Source: CAIWAH01 sp964602595
GTDB lineage: Bacteria > Verrucomicrobiota > Verrucomicrobiia > Limisphaerales > UBA9464
Length of the DNA: 64,000 bases
Reading direction: 5' to 3'
Assembly: GCA_964602595.1 (NCBI GenBank)
Contig: CAZRRO010000001.1
Coordinates: 496,001 to 560,000 of the forward strand
The position numbers and the translations under genes are program-made. Under the pieces are notes generated by a model, which was not told where the DNA came from, ran no database searches, and saw only the letters and a program-made list of their open reading frames with translations. Shown in pieces: positions 52,263 to 60,615 of this stretch. Numbering within the stretch: position 1 is the stretch's first letter; the number at the start of each line of letters is the position of its first letter.

Positions 52263-52994
52263 ATGACTCCGGGCGTGAACGCCTTTGGCCAAAGTCTGGG
52301 AACGCCGCTTCCCGGATGGCCGCCGCCGCCATTTCCCGGACCGGTTAGCTTGGCCGGCCGGTTCTGCCGGCTGGAGCGACTCGATCCCGAACGGCACGCC
52401 GCCGAACTCCACGCGGCCAACGCCCTCGATGACGGGCGGATGTGGACCTACCTGCCTTACGGGCCGTTTGCCGACCTGGCCAGTTACCGCGCTTGGATGG
52501 AGCGGCACTGGCTGGGGCAGGATCCGCTGCTCTTCGCCATCGTGGACGTTGTTCGCAACCGGGCGCTGGGGATGGCGGGCTACCTGCGGATTGATCCCGC
52601 GAACGGTTCCATCGAGGTTGGCCATCTCGCCTACGCGCCGGCGTTGCAACGGTCGCCGGCCGCCACCGAGGCGATGGATCTGCTGATGGCCCACGCGTTC
52701 GGCCTCGGCTACCGACGCTACGAATGGAAGTGCAACGCCCTGAACGAACCTTCCCGCGCGGCGGCCCTGCGGCTCGGCTTCACCTTCGAGGGACTCTTCC
52801 GTCAGGCCGCGGTCGTGAAGGGGCACAACCGCGACACCGCGTGGTATTCGCTGCTGGATTCGGAATGGCCCGTCGCCAAAGCCGCTTTTGAGGCCTGGCT
52901 CGCGCCGGAAAACTTCGGCCCCGACGGCCGTCAACGACGCCGTTTGGCGGACCTTCGCGCAGCGTTGGCCGGCGGTCAGTGCCCGCCGGCGTAG
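52263..52994 (+). CDS. GNAT-family N-acetyltransferase (RimJ/RimL-like)
   Basis: The 243-residue protein matches the RimJ/RimL acetyltransferase group: SLAGRFCRLERLDPERHAAE, WTYLPYGPFADLASYRAWME, LLFAIVDVVRNRALGMAGYL, GSIEVGHLAYAPALQRSPAA and LGYRRYEWKCNALNEPSRAA before GFTFEGLFRQAAVVKGHNRD. It would acetylate an amino group, probably of a protein N-terminus or a small molecule, from acetyl-CoA. It begins 8 bases after the GrpE-like gene, and its 3' end overlaps the convergent DUF1684 gene by 19 bases. Confidence 0.82.
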   Translation: MTPGVNAFGQSLGTPLPGWPPPPFPGPVSLAGRFCRLERLDPERHAAELHAANALDDGRMWTYLPYGPFADLASYRAWMERHWLGQDPLLFAIVDVVRNRALGMAGYLRIDPANGSIEVGHLAYAPALQRSPAATEAMDLLMAHAFGLGYRRYEWKCNALNEPSRAAALRLGFTFEGLFRQAAVVKGHNRDTAWYSLLDSEWPVAKAAFEAWLAPENFGPDGRQRRRLADLRAALAGGQCPPA

Positions 52995-53887
52995 CGTTTC
53001 TCGCCAGCCCGGATCTCGATGGGCAGCCAATTCTGGCGCGGCGGCAATTGGCAGGTCGCGAAGCCGGTGAACGCGCACGGCGGGTTGTAGGCGAAGTTGA
53101 AGTCCAGCACGACGTTCCCCGCGGCATCCGGCAACGGCGTGTGCAAGTAACGGCCGCTGCCGTAAGTCGCCTTTCCGCTGGTGGCATCGCGAAACAGGAG
53201 GAACAAGTCGCCGGCCTCGCGGTCCTCCAACGCATCCAGGCGCAGTTCCTGTCCCGCCAGCGTGAAGACCAGCGCCCCGGGGCAGACCTCGTCGGTCGTG
53301 GCACCTGTCACGTCGAGCATCGCCTGGCGCCTGGCCGGTCGGTAGGGAACAAACTTCGCGACCACGCGCCGGGCGGGATCGTAGGGAAACCAGTCGAGTC
53401 CACGAAAGTGCCGCCGCGTGGGCGCCTCAGCGTCCTTCACCCGCAGGCCAACCCGTTCGCCGCGGATCACGACGAACATTCGCAAGCCACCGACCGACAG
53501 CACCGAGGGTTCGCCGTGCTCATCGCCGTGCAATGCCGCGGCGACAGTGGGGTGGCCATCCAACTGCGCGGGCATGCCGGCCGCGGCGAAGAACTCCACC
53601 GACTTGCCGCGGCGAACGAAGCGCCCCACCTCCGCCGGCGCCCGGCCCGCCGGAAACTCGACGTCGTGGCCCGGCGCCGCGCCGGCCGTGTTGACGCCCT
53701 CGGCCAGCCAATGCAGGCCCACCAGCGTGGCCCAGCCATTGGTGCCGCCGATGGATTCCATGCGCTTGCGCTGCCAGGCGAGCCAGTCGGCTGGAGCCCG
53801 CTCCGGGGTCGTCTGACAGCCGAGGCTCGCGGCAACGAGGCCAAGGGCCACGAGTGGGGCGAGGAAACGAAACGAGAAGGCGTTCAC
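52976..53887 (-). CDS. DUF1684-family lipoprotein
   Basis: The 303-residue protein has a lipoprotein signal (NAFSFRFLAPLVALGLVAAS followed by the lipobox LGC). The DUF1684 body includes WLAWQRKRMESIGGTNGWAT, LVGLHWLAEGVNTAGAAPG, FRGLDWFPYDPARRVVAKFV, DGLALEDREAG-like segments and the C-terminal LDFNFAYNPPCAFTGFATCQ with PPRQNWLPIEIRAGEK. The family is uncharacterised. The start is GTG at 53887; upstream codons to 54103 overlap the opposite-strand gene. It faces the GNAT gene tail to tail. Confidence 0.8.
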   Translation of the reverse strand: MNAFSFRFLAPLVALGLVAASLGCQTTPERAPADWLAWQRKRMESIGGTNGWATLVGLHWLAEGVNTAGAAPGHDVEFPAGRAPAEVGRFVRRGKSVEFFAAAGMPAQLDGHPTVAAALHGDEHGEPSVLSVGGLRMFVVIRGERVGLRVKDAEAPTRRHFRGLDWFPYDPARRVVAKFVPYRPARRQAMLDVTGATTDEVCPGALVFTLAGQELRLDALEDREAGDLFLLFRDATSGKATYGSGRYLHTPLPDAAGNVVLDFNFAYNPPCAFTGFATCQLPPRQNWLPIEIRAGEKRYAGGH

Positions 53888-54006
53888 GGTGTCCAATCTT
53901 CGGACGGACCCTAGCGACGGCGGCCGACGAGGGAAACAAGAGCCCAACGGGCCAAGCCAACGGACGCCGCACTTCTCGGACCGACCGCCCACGCGCCACC
54001 TTAGCC

Positions 54007-54270
54007 ATGAAAGACCTGACGAGTTCCACCGCCATCTGGACGAAAGGCGTTTTGTTCCTGTTCCTCGGCACCGCCGCCGGCGCGATTCTCCTGCTGGAGA
54101 CAAGGTCGTTACGCAGTGCGGTCTTGCTGGCGATCACCGTCTGGGCGTTCTGTCGGGCTTACTATTTCGCCTTCTACGTGATCGGGCGTTACGTGGACCC
54201 CGCCTACAAGTTCTCCGGCCTCGGCTCGTTCCTCGCCTATGCGCTCAGACGGCGCGGCGGCCGTAGTTGA
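54007..54270 (+). CDS. Small two-helix membrane protein
   Basis: The 87-residue protein has two predicted transmembrane segments (AIWTKGVLFLFLGTAAGAIL and SAVLLAITVWAFCRAYYFAF). No family is recognised; membranes of Verrucomicrobia contain many such short proteins. The ATG at 54007 gives the clean hydrophobic N-terminus. It is divergent from the DUF1684 gene and overlaps the 3' end of the ubiE-like gene by 26 bases in convergent orientation. Confidence 0.65.
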   Translation: MKDLTSSTAIWTKGVLFLFLGTAAGAILLLETRSLRSAVLLAITVWAFCRAYYFAFYVIGRYVDPAYKFSGLGSFLAYALRRRGGRS

Positions 54271-54967
54271 TCCCCATCACGCCGCCGAGCAGGTTGACCA
54301 CGCGGCGTTCCGACCAGCCGAGTTCGGCGAGTTTGGCGTCCACGCCACGCTGGGCGGGATACTTCTTCAGCGACTCCAGGATGTAACCATGCGTGTCGCC
54401 GTCGCCGCAGAAAAGCCGGCCGAAGATCGGCACCAGCCAGCGGAGATATTGGAAGTAACCCCAGCGCCAGAACGCGTTGTCGGGTTTGCCGAAGTCGAGA
54501 ACCAGCAGGCGGCCGCCGGGCCGGAGAACCCGGGCCAACTCGCGCACGCCGCGGTCAAAATCGGCGAGGTTACGAAGCCCATAGCTGATGGTGACGACGT
54601 CGAAGCTGGCGTCGGCGAACGGCAGGTTCAATGCGTCGCCTTGCTGGAAGACCGGCGAAGTGCCGGGAGCCACGGCCCGGGCGCGGTTCCGGGCCACGGC
54701 CAGCATCGGTTCGCTGAAGTCGAATCCGGTCACGGTCGCCCCTGCGGCTGCGAGCGCGAACGCCACATCCCCGGTGCCGCAGCACACATCGAGGGCGAGT
54801 TCGCCGGGACGGATGGCGGCGAGGCGAATCAGGCGGCGTTTCCAGAGCCGGTGCAGGCCAAAGCTCTGGAGGTCGTTGATGAGGTCGTAGCGCGGCGCGA
54901 TCGTGGCGAACAGGTCTTCCACCCGTGCCGCCCGCGCGTCGCCTTCGACGTAAAACTTGCTCGCCAC
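54245..54967 (-). CDS. ubiE: Demethylmenaquinone/ubiquinone C-methyltransferase
   Basis: The 240-residue SAM-dependent methyltransferase carries VEDLFATIAPRYDLINDLQS, the SAM motif LALDVCCGTGDVAFALAAAG, VTGFDFSEPMLAVARNR, DALNLPFADASFDVVTISYG, LRNLADFDRGVRELARVLRP and a C-terminal FCGDGDTHGYILESLKKYPA, all typical of UbiE/MenG. It methylates the quinone ring in respiratory quinone synthesis. In a verrucomicrobium the substrate is probably menaquinone, so menG would serve equally as a name. Confidence 0.9.
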   Translation of the reverse strand: MASKFYVEGDARAARVEDLFATIAPRYDLINDLQSFGLHRLWKRRLIRLAAIRPGELALDVCCGTGDVAFALAAAGATVTGFDFSEPMLAVARNRARAVAPGTSPVFQQGDALNLPFADASFDVVTISYGLRNLADFDRGVRELARVLRPGGRLLVLDFGKPDNAFWRWGYFQYLRWLVPIFGRLFCGDGDTHGYILESLKKYPAQRGVDAKLAELGWSERRVVNLLGGVMGINYGRRAV

Positions 54968-55017
54968 GGCCGGAGATTAGCGCGGAGGCGCCAAAGGGAA
55001 ACCGGCATCTGAACGGC

Positions 55018-55461
55018 TCATCGGGAATCCTCGGGGCGCGACCACCACAGGGCCAGCCCGGCCCAACCCGCGTAACCCAAGCCTTCCGCCAGCAACCACC
55101 ACACCGGCAGTCCGGCCGACCAGTCGATGCCCACCAGAATCAGGGCGTGAACTTGGGCGGCCCACGCGAGGAACCGGATTACTGGCCGATGCCGGATCAC
55201 GTCGCTGGCGAGAAACAGGAGCAGCGCCCCGTAAACCGCGTAGAGGGCCGACGCCGAGCGGGCCAGGTAGATCACTATGGGGGACTCCGGCAGCGCCCCC
55301 AGGCCGGCGAGCGCATGGGCCCGGTCGTGCCATTCGCGGGGCATGACGACCGCAAGGAGGGACAGCAGGTCCAAGGCACCCACGGCCCGCAGCAGCCAAG
55401 CGAGTTTCCACGCCGGTCGGTTCACGGCGCGAAAGGAGACGGCAAACGCGGGTTGAAGCAA
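55018..55461 (-). CDS. Four-helix membrane protein of unknown function
   Basis: The 147-residue protein has about four hydrophobic segments: LLRAVGALDLLSLLAVVM, SASALYAVYGALLLFLASDV, VIRFLAWAAQVHALILVGID and WWLLAEGLGYAGWAGLALWW. No conserved family is recognised. It sits between ubiE and lysC on the minus strand. A competing open frame at 54977-55411 has no membrane pattern and is taken as a shadow. Confidence 0.6.
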   Translation of the reverse strand: MLQPAFAVSFRAVNRPAWKLAWLLRAVGALDLLSLLAVVMPREWHDRAHALAGLGALPESPIVIYLARSASALYAVYGALLLFLASDVIRHRPVIRFLAWAAQVHALILVGIDWSAGLPVWWLLAEGLGYAGWAGLALWWSRPEDSR

Positions 55462-55487
55462 GCTTCGGGAAGGCGAGACCCAGCGAC

Positions 55488-55522
55488 GGAAAAGCCCCGC
55501 GCCGATCAGGGCAGCGGGGCTT
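55488..55522 (-). terminator. Rho-independent terminator of lysC
   Basis: On the minus strand AAGCCCCGC (55514-55522) pairs with GCGGGGCTT (55492-55500), followed by a short U tract (CTTTTCC). It lies 15 bases downstream of the lysC stop codon. Confidence 0.75.
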
Positions 55523-55536
55523 GCTCGCCCGGCGGT

Positions 55537-56754
55537 TCAGCCGATGAACGCCGTGTGCAGCGCGCGCATCGCCGACTCACCCTTGGCGAGCTCGATGACC
55601 ACGCTGATCTTGATCTCGCTGGTGGAGATCATGCCGATGTTCACGCTCTCCTGCGCGAGGACGTCGAACATCTTCGCAGCCACGCCGGAATGGCTCTTCA
55701 TGCCCACGCCGACGATGGAAAGCTTGCCGATGGACTCGTCGGTCGCGGACTCCTTGAAACCGATCTCCGCCTTGAGCCCCTCGATGACCTTGCTGGCCTT
55801 GAGCAGGTCCGGCTTGTCCACGGTGAAACTAAGGTCGGTGGCCGGGGCGCCGCCGGCGTGGCTGACGTTCTGCACGATCATGTCCACGTTGATCGCTCCG
55901 TCGGCGAGGGCGCGGAAGATGCGGGCGGCCTTGCCCGGTTGGTCGGGCACGCCGAAGAGCGTGACTTTGGCCTGATTCTTGTCGAGGGAGACGCCGCGGA
56001 CCACGACGCCTTCCATGCTGTTGGTTTCCTCTTTCACGATGGTTCCGGGATTCTCGTTAAGGCTGGAGCGGACTTCGAAGACAACGTTGAACTTCTTGGC
56101 GAACTCGACCGAGCGGAGCTGCATGACCTTCGCGCCAGAGCCGGCCAGCTCGAGCATCTCGTCGTAGGCGATCTCGGGCAATTTTCGGGCGGTCGGCACG
56201 ATCCGCGGGTCGGCCGTATAAACGCCGTCCACGTCGGTGTAAATCTGGCAGAGGTCGGCCTTGAGCGCCGCGGCGAGGGCGATGGCGGTCAGGTCGCTGC
56301 CACCCCGACCGAGGGTGGTGATGTGCCCCTCGTCGGTCTGGCCCTGGAAGCCGGCCACGATCACCACGTTCCCCTCGTCGAGGAGCTGGTGGACCTGCTT
56401 CGGGGAAATGTTCTGGATCTTGGCCTTGGTGTGGACGCCGTCGGTGATGATGCCGGCCTGGGCACCGGTCATCGAAACGGCGGGCACGCCCAACGAATGC
56501 AGGGCGATGGCCGCCAACGCGATGGTCTGCTGCTCGCCAGTGGCTAGGAGCATGTCCATCTCGCGTTCGGCCGGGAGCGGGACGATCTCCTTGGCGAGCT
56601 TGATCAGGTTGTCGGTCACACCGCTCATCGCGGAGACGACGACGACGACCTGGTCGCCCTGCGCGCGGTATTTCGCGACGCGGCGGGCGACGTTCTTGAT
56701 GCGCTCCGTGTTGCCGACGGAGGTGCCACCGAACTTCTGGACAATCAGCGCCAT
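55537..56754 (-). CDS. lysC: Aspartate kinase
   Basis: Aspartate kinase starts the lysine, threonine and methionine pathway. The 405-residue protein has the kinase signature MALIVQKFGGTSVGNTERIK at the N-terminus, then VVVVSAMSGVTDNLIKLAKE, TGEQQTIALAAIALHSLGVP, GFQGQTDEGHITTLGRGGSD (kinase motif), VDGVYTADPRIVPTARKLPE and two C-terminal ACT domains (VTLFGVPDQPGKAARIFRAL and KLSIVGVGMKSHSGVAAKMF). This is the usual monofunctional LysC layout. A terminator follows, and a terminator-like hairpin precedes it in the leader. Confidence 0.96.
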   Translation of the reverse strand: MALIVQKFGGTSVGNTERIKNVARRVAKYRAQGDQVVVVVSAMSGVTDNLIKLAKEIVPLPAEREMDMLLATGEQQTIALAAIALHSLGVPAVSMTGAQAGIITDGVHTKAKIQNISPKQVHQLLDEGNVVIVAGFQGQTDEGHITTLGRGGSDLTAIALAAALKADLCQIYTDVDGVYTADPRIVPTARKLPEIAYDEMLELAGSGAKVMQLRSVEFAKKFNVVFEVRSSLNENPGTIVKEETNSMEGVVVRGVSLDKNQAKVTLFGVPDQPGKAARIFRALADGAINVDMIVQNVSHAGGAPATDLSFTVDKPDLLKASKVIEGLKAEIGFKESATDESIGKLSIVGVGMKSHSGVAAKMFDVLAQESVNIGMISTSEIKISVVIELAKGESAMRALHTAFIG

Positions 56755-56801
56755 TGCGTAAGAAGGCGCGGTTAATGGCGCAACCGGTGCCGGCAAACAA
56801 C

Positions 56802-56856
56802 AAAAAAGCCGGAGCTCTTGTTGCCCCGATTAGGACTTGCGGGCAAAAACTCCGGC
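56802..56856 (-). promoter_or_regulatory. Terminator-like hairpin in the lysC leader (possible attenuator)
   Basis: Read on the minus strand, GCCGGAG (56850-56856) pairs with CTCCGGC (56808-56814). An inner stem TTGCCC/GGGCAA lies inside, and the hairpin is followed by TTTTTT (56802-56807). It lies about 50 bases upstream of the lysC ATG in the transcription direction of lysC, with no gene between. This fits an attenuator or riboswitch expression platform; the sensing element is not recognised. Confidence 0.45.
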
Positions 56857-56884
56857 GCCCCAGCCTTGCCGGCGGTCAGCGTCC

Positions 56885-57643
56885 ATGGTCATTCATCCCG
56901 ATTTCATCCGCGCCAACACGGACATCGCCCCTTGCGTGTCGGTGGTCATGCCTGTCTACAACGAGGCCAAGACCATCGCGAAGATCGTCGCCAAGGTGCT
57001 CGAGCAATCCCCGGTCGCGGAGCTAATCATCGTGGACGACTGCTCGACCGACGGCACCGACGCGGTGCTCCGCCAGTTGGTCCAGGAACGCCTGCTCACC
57101 TGCACCGCGGGCGAAGCCGTGGTTCGGCTGCACCATCACGACGTGAACCAGGGCAAGGGCGCCGCGCTCCGCACCGGCTTCGGCATGGCCACGCGGGAGA
57201 TCGTTATCATCCAGGACGCCGACTTCGAATACGACCCGTCGGAATATTGGCTGCTGCTGAAACCGATCCTGACGGACAAGGCCGACGTGGTTTACGGGTC
57301 CCGCTTCTCCGGCGCCTCGTCACACCGGGTGCTGTATTATTGGCATTCGGTCGGCAACAAGGTGCTGACGACGCTGTCGAACATGACGTCGAACCTGAAC
57401 CTCACGGACATGGAGACGTGCTACAAGGTCTTCCGCCGGGAGGTGCTCCAACGCATCCACGTCCGGGAAAATCGCTTCGGCTTCGAGCCCGAGATCACCG
57501 CCAAGGTAGCCAAGCTCAACGTGCGCGTTTTTGAGGTGCCCATTTCCTACTACGGCCGCACCTACGCCGAAGGGAAGAAAATCGGCTGGAAGGATGGCTT
57601 CCGCGCGATCTGGTGCATCCTCAAATACGGACTCCTCGGCTGA
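56885..57643 (+). CDS. GT2-family glycosyltransferase (polyprenyl-phosphate sugar transferase-like)
   Basis: The 252-residue protein has a GT-A start (APCVSVVMPVYNEAKTIAKI), VAELIIVDDCSTDGTDAVLR, a nucleotide-binding loop GKGAALRTGFGMAT, the DXD-type QDADFEYDPSEYW and DVVYGSRFSGA, followed by YYWHSVGNKVLTTLSNMTSN and DMETCYKVFRREVLQRI. Features match polyprenyl-phosphate glycosyltransferases. It is the first gene of a tight operon (next ATG is 2 bases after its stop) with a methyltransferase and a YfhO-like protein, suggesting envelope glycosylation or polysaccharide work. The start is ATG at 56885. Confidence 0.87.
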   Translation: MVIHPDFIRANTDIAPCVSVVMPVYNEAKTIAKIVAKVLEQSPVAELIIVDDCSTDGTDAVLRQLVQERLLTCTAGEAVVRLHHHDVNQGKGAALRTGFGMATREIVIIQDADFEYDPSEYWLLLKPILTDKADVVYGSRFSGASSHRVLYYWHSVGNKVLTTLSNMTSNLNLTDMETCYKVFRREVLQRIHVRENRFGFEPEITAKVAKLNVRVFEVPISYYGRTYAEGKKIGWKDGFRAIWCILKYGLLG

Positions 57644-57644
57644 C

Positions 57645-58355
57645 ATGAGCGAACGCCCCAACTCCGCCGCGAGCAACGCCAGCTTCGAGTTCGATGCGCT
57701 GAACCAGGCGGTGAACTACCGGCACGCCTTGGTGCGCCACTTCCGGCCGCATCTGGGCCGCGAAGTGATCGAGGTCGGCGCGGGCATCGGCCAGATCACC
57801 GAACTGCTCGCCCAGCAACCCGGCGTCGCCAGCGTGCACGCGGTGGAACCCGATGCCGCCTTTTGCCAAGCCCTGCGGCAACGCCTGCCCCACCTGCCGG
57901 TCACCGAGGGAACCCTGGAGCAATGCCCCTGCGCCGCCGCCGACTCCATCGTCAGCGTGAATGTCCTGGAGCACATCCTGGAGGACGAAGCCGAACTCCG
58001 CCGTTACGTGCGCCTGCTCACGCCCCGCCGCGGCACGCTCTGCCTGTTCGTGCCCGCCCGGCCGGAGATTTACGCGCCCATCGACAAGGACTTCGGCCAC
58101 CATCGCCGCTACACCCGGCCGGAGCTGGAAGCCAAGCTGCGCGCGGCCGGCTTCACCGACGTGCGGGTCCGTTATTTCAACCTGATCGGCTATTTCAGTT
58201 GGTGGCTCGTCTTCCGGGCACTCGGCAGCCGGCAATTCAAGACCGGTTCCGTGAAGCTTTTCGACCGCTGGATCTTCCCGGTCGGCCATTGGCTCGAATC
58301 AAACGTGATGGCCCCGCCCATCGGACAGAGCCTGATGGCCTTCGCCCAGCCCTGA
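57645..58355 (+). CDS. Class I SAM-dependent methyltransferase
   Basis: The 236-residue protein has the class I SAM motif REVIEVGAGIGQITELLAQQ, VHAVEPDAAFCQALRQRLPH, ADSIVSVNVLEHILEDEAEL, LTPRRGTLCLFVPARPEIYA and a C-terminal region with HHRRYTRPELEAKLRAAGFT. It resembles methyltransferases placed in polysaccharide or lipid-sugar clusters. It lies between the GT2 gene and the YfhO-like gene (3-base gap downstream). Substrate unknown. Confidence 0.85.
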   Translation: MSERPNSAASNASFEFDALNQAVNYRHALVRHFRPHLGREVIEVGAGIGQITELLAQQPGVASVHAVEPDAAFCQALRQRLPHLPVTEGTLEQCPCAAADSIVSVNVLEHILEDEAELRRYVRLLTPRRGTLCLFVPARPEIYAPIDKDFGHHRRYTRPELEAKLRAAGFTDVRVRYFNLIGYFSWWLVFRALGSRQFKTGSVKLFDRWIFPVGHWLESNVMAPPIGQSLMAFAQP

Positions 58356-58358
58356 GCC

Positions 58359-60593
58359 ATGCGCCTTCGCCCGGTCCTGCTGTTCCTGACCGTATCGTTC
58401 GGCCTCCTGGCGGCTCTGTTTTTCCGGGCGATGACCGGGGCGCACCTGCTGGCTCCGCTCGATCTCGCACCCGCCCTCTTCCAGCACTACGCGTGGGTCG
58501 ATTCGGGCCACAGTGGCGTCCCGGCCAACCACTACATCATCGACCAACTCACCTACGACCTGCCGCTACAACGGCAAATCCACGCCGCCGTCCAGCAGGG
58601 CCAACTGCCGTGGTGGACCCCGCTGGACCTCGGCGGCCGCCCCCTGCTGGCCGATGCGCACATCAACGGCACCGACCCGCTCCGGCTGCTGCTTTACCGG
58701 TGCCTGCCCTTCGAGGCGGCCTACAACTGGAACCTGCTGCTCCATTCGCTGCTCGCCGGACTCGGCGCGTTCTGCCTGCTCCGCAGTCTCGGCAGCCGAC
58801 CCTTCCTCGCCGGCATGCTCGCGCTGACCTGGCAGTTCTCGGGGCCAATGACGCTGTATTTCGGACACCCGTGGATCCAATCCGCGTTCGTCGCCTACCC
58901 GTTCCTCTGGCTGGCCTGGAATCGCCTGGCCCAAGGCGCCGGCGCCCCGGCGCTCGGCGGGGCCGCGTTGGCCACCGCCTGGGCACTGCTGGGCGGCAAC
59001 TTGCAGTCCCACGCCTACCTGCCGCTGTTCGCCTTGGCTTGGCTGGCAGGAACCTGCTGGACGGCCCCCAAAGCCTGGCTGCGGTTGCTGCCTTGGGTAA
59101 CGGCGAGCGGCCTGCTCGGCGCCCTGATCGCGGCGCCCGCGCTCGCCCCGGAACTGGACCTCTACCGGCAGACCCAGCGCCTGCCCGCCCTCACCTTCAA
59201 GCTCATCCATGCCGGCGCCGCCCCCGTCTCGCTCTCTTTCCTGTTTCCCTGGGCGCTCGGCACCTTCAAGACCGTGGACGCCAGCAAGCTCTTTGGCCAA
59301 TCCACGCTGGGTTTCCAACTGTTCGTCGGCCTCCCCGCCGGCTTAGCCGCCCTCGGCGCCTTGTTGCTTCGCAGGACCGCTGATCCGGGGAATCCAGCCA
59401 TCCGCCCCGCGAACCGTCGGGTCGCCGGCCTCTTGCTGCTGGGTTACCTGCTGATCCTCGCCACGCCCGCCGTGTTGTTCCTCTACACCCGCATCGCCCC
59501 GCTCATGACGTTGGCGCTGGTGGTCTTGGCGGCCGAATTTCTGCCCCGGCTGGAAGCCGAGTCTTTCCCGACGCTGGGCCAATGGCTGTGGCGCGCCGGA
59601 TGGGCGCTGCTCGCGGCGACGACGTTGGCCGGGTTGCTGATCCTGCCGAAGTTGGAACCGAAGCTGGAAGCTGCCCTGCTGCGCCGCGGCGCGGAAGGCA
59701 CCTCGATGGACGAGGCGCCCGAACTTCGCCGCGCCCAGGCGCGGCGATTGGCGGAAGAACTCTCCCCGGCGAACCCGGAACTGCTTCTCGGCCTCCTCAG
59801 CCTGCTCGCCTTGGGTTGGTATTTGCGGCGATCCCCCGCCCACCGCGCGCCCGGACACTTCGCCGCGATCGCCTGCGTCGGGCTGCTGCCGCTGCTCGCA
59901 TTTCAGTTCCGGTTCGCGCCGTCCCATCCGCGGGCGCTGTGGGATCGACTGCTCGCCGGCGGACCACTCCAAAACGAGCTTCGCGGCGAATCCCGCCTCG
60001 GCGCCATTCGCTTCGAGGACACGTTGGCCGGGTTGCACCAACAGGTTTTTCCCAACTGCTTCTCCCAACTTTACGGCGTGCAAACGCTGCACGGCTACGC
60101 CGCCTTGCGGCCGCCGCACCTCCTGAGCACCACAAACGGTCCGGCTCTGCTGGGCGCCCGTCCGTTGACCGACCGGCAGTTGACCGGTTCGAACACGGTT
60201 CGCAGCCTTCCCGCCGAATTCACCTCCCGCTGGATCCTGCGGCGCGACGGCGTGCCGGTTCCCCACGCGATCACCGGCGTGCGCGAGTCATGGGACTCGG
60301 TCGAACTCGACTTCAAGGCACCCGGCCAAGGGGGAGCCGCGGAACTGATCTGGACGGACACGTATGCGCCGGGTTGGCGGGCCGAGTTCAACGGCAGCCC
60401 CACCGAGTTGGTTCAGTTTGAGCGCCTGTTCTCCCGGATCAAACTCCCCGCGCCCCAAGGAACGGTCCGGCTCACCTACCATCCGGCCGGCGAAGGCACA
60501 CTTCGGTGGCTGGCAGGCGGAATGGCCCTGTTCAGTGGTGGGGCTCTGATTGTGGGAATAATCCGGCACCGCACCGAATCGTCCCAAGCCTAG
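58359..60593 (+). CDS. YfhO-like multi-pass membrane protein
   Basis: The 744-residue protein has about a dozen hydrophobic segments, with the N-terminal helix LLFLTVSFGLLAALFFRAMT and a periplasmic-loop motif GQLPWWTPLDLGGRPLLADA. The region (LPFEAAYNWNLLLHSLLAGLG and neighbours) resembles YfhO and GT-C-fold membrane glycosyltransferases, whose conserved loop carries an acidic site. The C-terminal approximately 150 residues form a soluble beta domain (FDFKAP-type region, LIWTDTYAPGWRAEFNG). It is third in the GT2/methyltransferase operon, so a role in sugar transfer to envelope molecules is inferred. Confidence 0.72.
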   Translation: MRLRPVLLFLTVSFGLLAALFFRAMTGAHLLAPLDLAPALFQHYAWVDSGHSGVPANHYIIDQLTYDLPLQRQIHAAVQQGQLPWWTPLDLGGRPLLADAHINGTDPLRLLLYRCLPFEAAYNWNLLLHSLLAGLGAFCLLRSLGSRPFLAGMLALTWQFSGPMTLYFGHPWIQSAFVAYPFLWLAWNRLAQGAGAPALGGAALATAWALLGGNLQSHAYLPLFALAWLAGTCWTAPKAWLRLLPWVTASGLLGALIAAPALAPELDLYRQTQRLPALTFKLIHAGAAPVSLSFLFPWALGTFKTVDASKLFGQSTLGFQLFVGLPAGLAALGALLLRRTADPGNPAIRPANRRVAGLLLLGYLLILATPAVLFLYTRIAPLMTLALVVLAAEFLPRLEAESFPTLGQWLWRAGWALLAATTLAGLLILPKLEPKLEAALLRRGAEGTSMDEAPELRRAQARRLAEELSPANPELLLGLLSLLALGWYLRRSPAHRAPGHFAAIACVGLLPLLAFQFRFAPSHPRALWDRLLAGGPLQNELRGESRLGAIRFEDTLAGLHQQVFPNCFSQLYGVQTLHGYAALRPPHLLSTTNGPALLGARPLTDRQLTGSNTVRSLPAEFTSRWILRRDGVPVPHAITGVRESWDSVELDFKAPGQGGAAELIWTDTYAPGWRAEFNGSPTELVQFERLFSRIKLPAPQGTVRLTYHPAGEGTLRWLAGGMALFSGGALIVGIIRHRTESSQA

Positions 60594-60615
60594 CCGGCCG
60601 CTGCGCAGCCGCGGT

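Noticed and set aside
54977..55411. 144-codon minus-strand frame overlapping the four-helix membrane protein
   Set aside because: Arg/Pro/Gly-rich with no hydrophobic pattern, whereas the alternative frame has four clear transmembrane segments.
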